From positions 98,400-162,399 of the forward strand of contig CAZJVS010000005.1 of the NCBI GenBank assembly GCA_964549445.1: 64,000 bases of DNA, given 5' to 3'. This document shows, piece by piece, positions 1-8,510 of the stretch (position 1 is its first letter; each line of letters starts with the position of its first letter). This DNA is from SpSt-539 sp964549445 (GTDB taxonomy: Bacteria; Planctomycetota; Phycisphaerae; UBA1845; UTPLA1). Both the position numbers and the translations under genes were made by a program. A model generated the notes under the pieces. The model did no database searches, had not been told where the DNA came from, and saw only the letters and a program-made list of their open reading frames with translations.

Positions 1-583
1 CGCGGATCACCGCCCGCACAATTTCGAACCACTTGCTCTTTTCGACCGGCCGCCGAATGCCGTAAACGCCTGTCGGCCGCAGCGCACACACCGGCCAGCC
101 GTCCGCAAGTCCGAAACTGTGTACGAACTTCTCCACTGCGGCCTTGTGCGCCCCGTAATGTGACGTTGGCCACAGAGGATGCGCTTCGTCGAGCTTGCGG
201 TCCGGCAGAATTTTTTCGTGAACGGCGCAGGTCGAGATGAACACGAATCGCTTCACGCCTGCCTGCCGCGCCGCCACCATCAGCCGAAGTGATCCCATCA
301 GGTTCAGTTCGGCGAACGATAGGAGGTCTTCGCTGGCTGAATTGCGAAATCCCGCCGACCAGCGGGCCAGCGCCCCATGTACAACCGCGTCGCACCCCTT
401 CACCAGCGTCGCGATCGACGACGTGTCGTCCAGCCCCCCGCAGATCCACTCAATCGACTCCGGCATATCCGCCCGATCGCTTTTCGGTCGATACCAACAC
501 CGCAACCGATGCCCGCCGTCTGCGAGTCGATCCGTGATGTAGCGTCCGATGAATCCCGTCGCCCCCGTGACAGCGATGTTCAA
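1..583 (-). CDS. NAD-dependent epimerase/dehydratase, partial (C-terminus outside window)
   Basis: The minus strand reads open from a TTG at 583 to the window edge, about 194 residues. The TTG is chosen because a strong AGAGGAGG ribosome site lies just upstream and the protein begins directly with the Rossmann strand. Residues 7-13 read GATGFIG, the extended short-chain dehydrogenase GxxGxxG motif that binds NAD(P). Residues 143-147 read YGAHK, matching the catalytic YxxxK pair, and a VFIST segment lies before it. The family uses NAD(P) to epimerise, dehydrate or reduce nucleotide sugars or related substrates. The substrate cannot be told from this half, and the end of the gene is not visible. 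No ATG start exists in this frame near the motif. Confidence 0.85.
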   Translation of the reverse strand, partial: MNIAVTGATGFIGRYITDRLADGGHRLRCWYRPKSDRADMPESIEWICGGLDDTSSIATLVKGCDAVVHGALARWSAGFRNSASEDLLSFAELNLMGSLRLMVAARQAGVKRFVFISTCAVHEKILPDRKLDEAHPLWPTSHYGAHKAAVEKFVHSFGLADGWPVCALRPTGVYGIRRPVEKSKWFEIVRAVIR

Positions 584-846
584 CGTCCACCTCCTCTGGT
601 CACCCCGATGTTATCGCTCCGGGAGACGTGACCCCACCGACGGGGAACTCTACCCAATAGATGGGCGCATGGCTCGACGTTGTCTCGGACGTGCTCCACA
701 ACTCATGGCAAGCGGCCCGGACCTCGCACTTATCAGTCCACGCTGCAAAGCCGGACCCATTATCGCGACGCGGTGGTCGGTATGCAGATTGCGACTCTCT
801 GCCAGCGAGCCGCCCGCAGTCGGACGGCGGAGGATAAGGAGTAATC
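584..846. other. Intergenic stretch upstream of the minus-strand epimerase
   Basis: This stretch holds the epimerase leader and ribosome site at its left edge. Several open frames cross it on both strands, but none has recognisable motifs or a good ribosome site, so I see no further gene before the small frame at 847. Confidence 0.5.
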
Positions 847-945
847 GTGGCGCTGCTCGCCATGCTGTTGGGTTCGATCGGTATTTTCGCAATCCTCATC
901 CGAAGGCCTGCCAATCCGGACCGTCGGCGCACCAGGATAAGCTGA
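847..945 (+). CDS. Possible 32-residue single-pass membrane peptide
   Basis: A GTG at 847 is preceded by a strong AAGGAG site at 835-841 with five bases spacing. The frame encodes one hydrophobic segment (residues 1-18, rich in L, A, I, G, F) followed by a basic tail with RRP and RRR clusters, then TGA. This is the layout of a small inner-membrane peptide with a cytoplasmic basic tail. I do not recognise a family. It sits 134 bases before the amidohydrolase gene on the same strand and might be co-transcribed with it. Support rests only on the ribosome site and the hydropathy pattern, so chance is possible. Confidence 0.4.
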   Translation: MALLAMLLGSIGIFAILIRRPANPDRRRTRIS

Positions 946-1078
946 CGCCGAACCAGTCCGCCTCAATCACGATGCGGCCGGACCCGTTGCCCGCAATCGC
1001 CAAAACCGCTCCAATCGGTGGTTTCGTCACTCGCCAAAGCCCCGGAGGCGAGCGGGGCCGGCGGCGTTCGGAGGATCT

Positions 1079-4000
1079 ATGCGGCGGTTCAGCGGGTACG
1101 CGCTTCTCGGCATGCTTGGTATTGCGTCGTTTCAATCGGCACAGGCCGAATTCGAAGCGCCGCTGGCGATTACGAATGCACGCATCGTCAATCCCGGTGC
1201 CGCGCCTATCGAAAATGGCACGATCGTCATCGACCACGGCCGTATCACCGCCGTGGGGCAGAACGCTGTGATCCCGCCCAATGCCGAGCGGTACGATGCC
1301 GGCGGCGCGACCGTCTACCCCGGCTTTATTGACGCGAACACCCACGCGGGCGTCTTGCCCGACGAGGCAACCCCCGAGGAGCGCAAACGCCTCGAAGACG
1401 ACGATCCCGATGTCCGCGACGGTCCTCAATCGGCGACCGTCAAGGCCTATCGCCGCCTGATGCACCCCCATTGGCGCGCGGAGGAGCACTACGACCCCCA
1501 ATCCGCCAAACCGGATCAAGCCCGCGCCAGCGGATTCACCACCGCGCTGATTTCACCCAAACCCGCCATCTTCTCCGGCGCGAGCGCCGTCATCGAGCTC
1601 GGAGATACGCCGCTCCGCCGATCGATCCTGCGAAGCAACGTTGCCCAGCAATCCGCCTTCATCACCGGTATCGACCGCGACTTGCCGCGCGAGATGCGCG
1701 AGCGTCAGATGGACTCTCCTGCATATCCCACGACGCTCATGGGCGCCATTGCCGCCTTCCGCCAGATCATGTCCGACGCAATTTGGCAGCGCGATCTCAC
1801 GGCTTGGTCGCAGCGAAACCCACGGGGCGAGCGCCCCGCCCTCGACCGCGACCTCGAAGCCCTTCTCGCCCCATTGGACGGCCGCCAGCCGATCATTTTC
1901 ATTGCCAACCGAGAAAATGAAATCCGCCGCGCGCTCGATGTTGCCGCCGAGTTCAATCTGAAGCCGATCATCGCCGGCGGCCGCGAAGCATGGAAGTGCG
2001 TTGACCGCCTCAAAGCAGAAAATGTGCCCGTCATCGTCAGTCTCAAGTGGTCCGACGAGCCGAAGCGCGACGACAAGAAGCCCCCGACGACGCAAGAAGC
2101 CGCTCCACCGGACCGGCTCGCCGCTGTATTCGACGAAAAGTGGCAACAACAGCCGTGGGAATCGCAGCGACAGTTCGACGAGCGTAAGCGTCTTTGGGGC
2201 GAAGAGGTCGACAACTTGAAGCGACTGCGCGACGCCGGGGTCAACGTCGCCATCGGCTCCTTCGAGATGGAAGCCCCGGCCGACGTAATAAAGAATCTTC
2301 GCGAAGCGATCAAACGCGGCCTGACCGAGGATGCCGCTCTCTCTTCACTCACGCAGAGCGCCGCCACGGTCCTTGGTCTCGGCGCCGATCTCGGCGAAAT
2401 CGCGCCGGGCAAGCTTGCCAACCTGGTCATCATGACTAAGCCGCTCGCCGACGAAAAATCGAAAGTCCGCTTCGTTTTCGTCGAAGGCAAACGACTTGAT
2501 GCCACCGAAGTGGCGGAGGGCGGCGGACCCGACAAGGGCAGATTTCGCGGCCGCCGCGGTGGTCGCGACAAAGACAATGAAAAGAGCAAAGACGAATCTG
2601 AAGACAGCGCCTCGTCGGCGTCGCAACCTGCGACGGCTTCACAGCCCGTCGATTGGCCCGGGTTTCGCTGCGAGCTGGAAGCCGACCGCAAGCCCACTTA
2701 CCAGACCGGCGGGAATCTTCTCATTAAGAGCGCAAATCTGCTGACCGTCACGGACGGCGACCAGCCCGAGACGGACCTTCTGATTCGTAACGGAAAGATC
2801 GAGCAGATCGGCAAGAATCTCACCGCCCCGCCCGGGACAAAAACCCTTAACCTCCACGGCTACTTCGTAACTCCCGGAATCATCGATCCGCATTCGCACA
2901 TGTGCAGCGATGGCGGCTTGAACGAAGCCGCGCTCTCCGTCACGCCCGAAGTTCGTGTCCGCGACGTCCTCGACCATCGAGACATTGGCGCATATCGCGC
3001 CCTCGCTGGCGGCGTAACGTGTATTCACACGATGCACGGCTCCGCCAATACGATCGGCGGCCAGAATGCCACCCTGCGGCTGAAATACGGCAAGCCCGCG
3101 GCCGAGTGGCTGTTCAAGGAAGCTCCACGAACCGTCAAGTTTGCATTGGGCGAGAATGTCAAACAATCAAACTTCGGCCGCCGCGGTTCGCGCTTCCCCA
3201 ATTCACGAATGGGAGTCGAAGCCGTCCTCCGCCGCTCCTTCGACGCTGCCCGACAGTACCAACTTGATCAAAAGAAATACGCCAAAGAGAAGGCCGCCGG
3301 CAAAGACCCGCGACCCGTTCGCCGCGATCTACGCCTCGAAGCCCTGAGCGATATCCTTGATGGCGCGATATGGGTCCACTCCCACTGCTACCGCGCCGAC
3401 GAAATTCTCCGCCTGCTCGATGTCGCCGAGCAATACGGCTTCCGCATCGCCGTGCTTCAGCACATCCTCGAGGGCTATCGAATCATCCCCGAAATCATTC
3501 GTCACGGATGCGGCGCATCGACGTTCTCCGACTGGTGGTCCTACAAGATCGAGGCCTATGACGCGATCCCCCAAAACGCCGCCCGTATGTTGCTGGGCGG
3601 CATCGTCACAACCGTGAACTCAGACTCCAACGAAATGATCCGCCACCTGCCGCTGGAAGCGGCCAAGTCCATGCACTTCGGTGGACTGGGCTCCAACGAT
3701 GCGCTCAAGCTCTGCACTCTGAATGGTGCCATCCAACTGGGAGTCGATAAACTCGTTGGCTCACTCCAGCCCGGGAAGTTCGCCGACATCGCCATCTTTA
3801 ACAGCCATCCTCTCGACACCACATCAAAGTGCGTAGTGACCCTCATTGACGGTGAGGTTTACTTCCAGGACGCCTCGTTCGATCCGTCGTCGCCGCCGAC
3901 GCCTCGTCCCATTCGAGAATTTCGCGCGACCCGTCCGCAACTTCCGATCCGCCGCAGCACCACGAACTCCTACCGTATCGTCGATGCCACCATTCACCCG

Positions 4001-5263
4001 GTCGGGATTGCTGCCGTCTTCCCGGCAGAACTTCTCATTCAGGATGGCCGCGTAAAGTACGTTGGCCCCCCGGGCAAGTCCGGCGACGCTGCCGACGTGG
4101 TCACCGTTGACGCACGGGGACTGCACGTCTATCCCGGCCTCATTAACGCCGCCGCCACGCTTGGGCTCACCGAGATCGACTCGGTCGCCGGTACGGTCGA
4201 CGTCGCCGATATCGGTCGCTTTCAACCTGACATCCGCGCCGAATCGGCCTACGACCCGTTCGTTCCCGCAATCGAAGTCACGCGCGCCGAAGGTGTACTG
4301 AACGCCCTCATCGTCCCCGGCGGTGGGATGATCCCCGGACGGGCTGCTCTTGTTCAACTCGATGGCTGGACGATGCCGGAAGCGCTGGTCAAATCAAACC
4401 TCGGCTTGATGATGAATGTTCCGTCGCTTCCGCCCGATCTGACGGTCGTCCCTGAACGTCGTCGCAAGGAAGTGAAGGAGAACTACGCGAAACAACTGGG
4501 CGAATTGGACGCCTTCATGAAGCGCGCGATTCTCTATTCGCAAGTCGTGGCCGCTGCGAAACAACAGCCGGCCCTCTCCCCGGAGTTTGATCGCCAGCTC
4601 GACGCCATGATCCCCTACGTTCGTGGCGAGCGGCCTGTCCTGCTCAACGCCAACTCGTACAAGGAAATCCGCGAGTCGCTGCGTTTTGCCGAGCAATTCT
4701 CCCTCAAGGCGATCATCGTCGGCGGGCGCGATGCGTGGAAGCTCGCCGACGACTTGGCGAAGAAGAAAATCGACGTAATTCTCGGCCGTGTCCAGTCATA
4801 CCCAGCCGGGGATTTCGAACCGTGGGACGCCATCTATCGAAACGCCGGCGTCCTCGCGCAGGCCGGCGTCCGTTTCTGCTTCTCGACCGGCAACTCCGAC
4901 CTCGCCAAGCTCCTCGGCGTTGAAGCCGGCTTGGCTGTTGCCCACGGCCTCGACGAAGACCGTGCCTTACGCGCACTGACGATCGACGCCGCCACCATCC
5001 TCGGCGTCGGCGATTCGCTCGGTTCGCTGGAATCCGGCAAGGCAGCGAACCTGATTATCTGCACCGACACCCCGCTGCAGGCTTCCAACACCGTCGTCGC
5101 TGCATTCATTGCCGGCAAGCCCGTCGATCTCACGAGCAAGCACACTCGACTCGACGACAAATTCCGCCAGCGCCCGCGTCCAACATTGTCTCCCGCCCCG
5201 ACGCTCAAGGGTCCACCAGCCATTCGGGTCGAGTCTGCGGTCACCCAGCGTGGCGGCCAATAG
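1079..5263 (+). CDS. Exported protein with three tandem amidohydrolase domains
   Basis: A 1394-residue protein with an N-terminal signal peptide ending near the AQA at residues 22-24. Three imidazolonepropionase/dihydroorotase-type units follow: about 25-475, 545-945 and 970-1365. Each opens with the small beta-sandwich and a PG(F/I/L)I strand and closes with the typical LG.G.(L)G.(I/L).(P/S)GK.A(N/D) segment. Only the middle unit keeps the metal site: H605-S-H607, a VHSH pair, a QH pair and an NSDSNE aspartate. In the first unit the HxH position reads N87-T-H89, and in the third it reads A1025-A-T. A low-complexity charged linker (about 475-535, RGRRGGRDKDNEK) joins units one and two. The family hydrolyses cyclic amides, ureas or related bonds; the substrate is unknown. 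Location is probably periplasmic. Confidence 0.85.
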   Translation: MRRFSGYALLGMLGIASFQSAQAEFEAPLAITNARIVNPGAAPIENGTIVIDHGRITAVGQNAVIPPNAERYDAGGATVYPGFIDANTHAGVLPDEATPEERKRLEDDDPDVRDGPQSATVKAYRRLMHPHWRAEEHYDPQSAKPDQARASGFTTALISPKPAIFSGASAVIELGDTPLRRSILRSNVAQQSAFITGIDRDLPREMRERQMDSPAYPTTLMGAIAAFRQIMSDAIWQRDLTAWSQRNPRGERPALDRDLEALLAPLDGRQPIIFIANRENEIRRALDVAAEFNLKPIIAGGREAWKCVDRLKAENVPVIVSLKWSDEPKRDDKKPPTTQEAAPPDRLAAVFDEKWQQQPWESQRQFDERKRLWGEEVDNLKRLRDAGVNVAIGSFEMEAPADVIKNLREAIKRGLTEDAALSSLTQSAATVLGLGADLGEIAPGKLANLVIMTKPLADEKSKVRFVFVEGKRLDATEVAEGGGPDKGRFRGRRGGRDKDNEKSKDESEDSASSASQPATASQPVDWPGFRCELEADRKPTYQTGGNLLIKSANLLTVTDGDQPETDLLIRNGKIEQIGKNLTAPPGTKTLNLHGYFVTPGIIDPHSHMCSDGGLNEAALSVTPEVRVRDVLDHRDIGAYRALAGGVTCIHTMHGSANTIGGQNATLRLKYGKPAAEWLFKEAPRTVKFALGENVKQSNFGRRGSRFPNSRMGVEAVLRRSFDAARQYQLDQKKYAKEKAAGKDPRPVRRDLRLEALSDILDGAIWVHSHCYRADEILRLLDVAEQYGFRIAVLQHILEGYRIIPEIIRHGCGASTFSDWWSYKIEAYDAIPQNAARMLLGGIVTTVNSDSNEMIRHLPLEAAKSMHFGGLGSNDALKLCTLNGAIQLGVDKLVGSLQPGKFADIAIFNSHPLDTTSKCVVTLIDGEVYFQDASFDPSSPPTPRPIREFRATRPQLPIRRSTTNSYRIVDATIHPVGIAAVFPAELLIQDGRVKYVGPPGKSGDAADVVTVDARGLHVYPGLINAAATLGLTEIDSVAGTVDVADIGRFQPDIRAESAYDPFVPAIEVTRAEGVLNALIVPGGGMIPGRAALVQLDGWTMPEALVKSNLGLMMNVPSLPPDLTVVPERRRKEVKENYAKQLGELDAFMKRAILYSQVVAAAKQQPALSPEFDRQLDAMIPYVRGERPVLLNANSYKEIRESLRFAEQFSLKAIIVGGRDAWKLADDLAKKKIDVILGRVQSYPAGDFEPWDAIYRNAGVLAQAGVRFCFSTGNSDLAKLLGVEAGLAVAHGLDEDRALRALTIDAATILGVGDSLGSLESGKAANLIICTDTPLQASNTVVAAFIAGKPVDLTSKHTRLDDKFRQRPRPTLSPAPTLKGPPAIRVESAVTQRGGQ

Positions 5264-5636
5264 CGTTCGGCAGTCGACTCTCTACTGCAATGAGCGCGAG
5301 ACTGTGGCGGTGGCAGGTGTCCGGCCGTCTGGGTTCCCCGGAAAATGCAGCGGCCCGTTTATTAGGACACCAATGTGGCTGTCGAAACGGCGTTACGGGC
5401 CTTGGAACCCAGAAACTCGAATTCGGATGGTCAGATCGCGGAGAGAATTCTCTTGAACAAGTGTACGCTATGGTGGACGATAACGTCTTATCGTTCGGCG
5501 AGGCTGGCGAGCCGGAAAGCGTCGGATGGGTGCAGGAATCCGCCGAAATCCAATAGCCAAGTCGAACATTCGATCCATCGCCAACTTCGTTCGATGTGTG
5601 CAATGCGCGGATGCACAGCTGCGCAAGGGGTGTGGT
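5264..5636. other. Intergenic stretch before the beta-helix protein gene
   Basis: About 370 bases with no recognisable gene. An 88-codon plus-strand frame (5290-5556) has no motif or convincing ribosome site. The stretch must carry the promoter and leader of the secreted protein gene that starts at 5637. Confidence 0.5.
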
Positions 5637-8159
5637 ATGCAGCGTATTCTTCGGTTCGGATTGCTTCTGACACTATTCTCGGCCAGCCCGGCCGCCGTAA
5701 ACGCAAACCCCGCGCAGTTGAGGTTGACAGCCCCTCGGCGAATGGTGAACGACAAGAGCCTGACGGTAGTCGCCGAGCTCCTCGACGAAAACGGGTACAT
5801 CAACTGGAAATCCTGCGGCGGCTACGGTAGCGTATCGGCGGTCCGAGCAGACGATCTCACCCCCGTCCCGATTTCCACGATTGCATTTGATTCTCACGGT
5901 GGTCCTCCGCCGGCAGACTCGATGCGCTTCTACAATGGCGTCGGCAGTGTCTCCCTCGTGCTCGATAACGCGGGAGCCGAGCCCGCCGGCGAAATAATCG
6001 TTTCCGTATCCTTCGAGAGTTTGACTGGTTCCCGTCGCGTGACGGTCCTTTCCAATCCCCTTCTGCGCAATCTCTCGGGACAACTGACAGGCGCCGATCT
6101 AGTGTGGGGTCCCGCCGACGGAGTAATTCACCTCACGGGCGAGTGCTCCGTGGCAGCCGGACAGACGCTTCAGATCGCCGCGGGCACGCTTATTATGGTC
6201 GACGCAGGCCCGCAGGACGCGGGGACTCGGGTGAACATCGCCGGTGGGTTTGAGGCAACCGGAGACTCGGACCGGCCAATCTTCTTTTTCCCGACGGCCG
6301 GTGCGCCGGCCCTGCATCTCGAAGAGCTCTGCACGGATCCGGTGTCAAACCCCTATGCCTGGCGCGGCGTCCTGCACACCGGCAGTGCTCCCGCCAATTA
6401 CAACTACGTGTTCATTACCGGTGCGGGAAATGGCGCGCTGACCGGCCACACGCGTCCGCCCGTCATCAAGATCGAAGGATCCGGGCCGGCGACATTCAAA
6501 CGATGTTTCTTTGCGGACAACAACGGCAAGGCGATCAACGGCGTTGGCTCCGGCTATTACAAGCTCCTCGATTCGCTTGTCACGCGCTGCGGGCACGGGA
6601 CGGAATGGAGCGGTAACGGCGATTACACCTTGCTCGTCGAGGGTAGCTGGTACACGGGAATCGGTCACGCACCGGAACCATGCGGCCGCGACGGCGACTG
6701 TATGAACATTCGCGGGACAGATCCCAACAACGGCGGGCCGAAGGTGGTTCGTGGCTGCATCATGGTTGATGGAAACGATGACGGCGTTGACCAGGCGGCG
6801 ACCGATTTCACCGTGGAAAACTGCATCATTGGCTACCTGCGTGATACCGCGATTATTCTCGATTCGCTGCTGATCGGCGGTTCGGTCACTGTCAACAACG
6901 TTTTGACGTTTGGTTCCGGAAAATTCGGCATCGCCGGCCGCAACCAGCCGGTCTATGCAACAAACTGCACGTTCGGCGATGGATCTCGTACCGAGCCAAT
7001 TCATGACTGCACAAGTTCGATATTCAGCCGATGTATCCTCGAATACGCCTATTTCACGACCTGCTGTGGGACGGTCGAATACTGCTCCGTATTACCCGTT
7101 TCCGACTATTCCTGCGGCGTCGGCAACGGCCCATTCAGTCCGACGTTCGTTGCGCCGTGGCCCGGCGGATGCGACTACACACTGCAACCCGGCTCACCCG
7201 CACTGACGGCTGGCCCCGGCGGAACACCGATCGGTTGGCAGGGATTCGCGCCTCCCAGGCGTGGTGCGAAGCTCTTCGGTGTCGTGAGCGAGACGGAAGT
7301 GCCGCCGGCAGGCGTGTTTTCGATAGATGTATTCGTCGAGGACGCAACGGAGGTCGCAGGTTTCTCGACGCAAATCGAGACTCAGCGGCTGTCCGGCACC
7401 GGCTCATTGGATCTGGCCTGTCCGACGTGCATCACAATCGATCACATCCGGCCCGATCGACTGTTCCTGGGTGTAATCGGCAGCGAGTCCACCGTTCCGG
7501 CGGACCTGCGTGCGACCTCGGAACTCGCAGACGGCTCAGCAAGCACGGGTCCATCACCGCGCTACCTCGCAACCTATCAACTCGCCATTTCCCCCGACGC
7601 CACCGTTGGAAGCGTCTTTCAGATTTCGATTCGCGGCTTTGGCTCATCGTCTCTGAGCGACGAAGCCGGCGCACCGATCGCATTCATCGCCGACGACGCA
7701 TTAACCGTGACTGCGGCAATTTGCCCAAGTGCGTCCGCCGGCATCGATCAGCACTACTGCACCGCTCCCGCAAGTGTCGCGGTCGCGGGAGACGTTGCTG
7801 ATGCGACTGGATCGCTGTGGACGACATCGGGTGACGGCTCCTTTGCCGATGATTCCGCCGCAGCGACCACATACGCGCTGGGGCCAACGGATTTGACCGG
7901 CGATTCGGTCGTTTTAACGTTGACAGCATCTCCGGGATTCTCGTGCACGACCGGTGCTGCGGATTCCTTGACGATCGACTGGATCGGTATCGGCGATGGC
8001 GACATGGATGCCAACAGTCTGATCGACGGACAGGATATCCAACTGTTCGCGGCCGCCATCGGCGCGATTCCAGTGAACTGCCACGCCGACCTCACAGGCG
8101 ACAACACCGTAGACGCAGCCGATGTCGTCGTATTCGTTTCGCACCTGCTTGGCGAGTAA
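5637..8159 (+). CDS. Secreted parallel beta-helix protein with C-terminal dockerin-type module
   Basis: The frame is open from further upstream, but the ATG at 5637 is chosen because AAGGGG lies eight bases before it and a signal peptide starts directly (MQRILRFGLLLTLF, cleavage near VNANP). The 840-residue product has a central region rich in short G/N/C-containing turns (NCIIGYL, TNCTFGDG, SRCILEYAYF) typical of right-handed beta-helix repeats. A cohesin-like or Big-type segment follows around residue 560. The last 60 residues contain two calcium-loop repeats, GDMDANSLIDGQDIQLF and GDNTVDAADVVVFVSHLL, of the type I dockerin pattern. In Planctomycetota such modules end many secreted proteins without cellulosomes. 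It probably acts at or outside the cell surface; the ligand is unknown. Confidence 0.8.
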   Translation: MQRILRFGLLLTLFSASPAAVNANPAQLRLTAPRRMVNDKSLTVVAELLDENGYINWKSCGGYGSVSAVRADDLTPVPISTIAFDSHGGPPPADSMRFYNGVGSVSLVLDNAGAEPAGEIIVSVSFESLTGSRRVTVLSNPLLRNLSGQLTGADLVWGPADGVIHLTGECSVAAGQTLQIAAGTLIMVDAGPQDAGTRVNIAGGFEATGDSDRPIFFFPTAGAPALHLEELCTDPVSNPYAWRGVLHTGSAPANYNYVFITGAGNGALTGHTRPPVIKIEGSGPATFKRCFFADNNGKAINGVGSGYYKLLDSLVTRCGHGTEWSGNGDYTLLVEGSWYTGIGHAPEPCGRDGDCMNIRGTDPNNGGPKVVRGCIMVDGNDDGVDQAATDFTVENCIIGYLRDTAIILDSLLIGGSVTVNNVLTFGSGKFGIAGRNQPVYATNCTFGDGSRTEPIHDCTSSIFSRCILEYAYFTTCCGTVEYCSVLPVSDYSCGVGNGPFSPTFVAPWPGGCDYTLQPGSPALTAGPGGTPIGWQGFAPPRRGAKLFGVVSETEVPPAGVFSIDVFVEDATEVAGFSTQIETQRLSGTGSLDLACPTCITIDHIRPDRLFLGVIGSESTVPADLRATSELADGSASTGPSPRYLATYQLAISPDATVGSVFQISIRGFGSSSLSDEAGAPIAFIADDALTVTAAICPSASAGIDQHYCTAPASVAVAGDVADATGSLWTTSGDGSFADDSAAATTYALGPTDLTGDSVVLTLTASPGFSCTTGAADSLTIDWIGIGDGDMDANSLIDGQDIQLFAAAIGAIPVNCHADLTGDNTVDAADVVVFVSHLLGE

Positions 8160-8510
8160 TCGGGTCGACTCCACGAGTTCGCGACAGGTCTGCAACGAGC
8201 CAGCCGGGGCGACCGCGGGCGAGCAGAGGCCGGATCGAACACCGCGCGACCTGCCATGTCGCAGCCGTCGACGCACGTTGCACCTGGGAGTTTCCCTGAA
8301 AACCGCAGCCCCAGGCCGTACAGGTTCGAGATTCGTAATCGACTACCACGAATACACTTAGAGCCGGGCGGCACAAGTCGGTCCCCGCTCGTACAAAAAA
8401 AATCCCTTCCGCGTAATTTCGCGCGTCCAAATCGTCCTTCCTGCCCACTAGTCCTTTCTAGTCGGTGGTATCTCGATCAGGTACTCGAACCCAATCCGGA
8501 GACTCCCAGA
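8160..8510. other. Intergenic stretch between two secreted-protein genes
   Basis: About 350 bases without a recognised gene. An A-run lies near 8394-8401. The upstream in-frame extension of the next gene (8256-8510) lacks codon sense and a signal peptide, so it is treated as leader. Confidence 0.5.
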
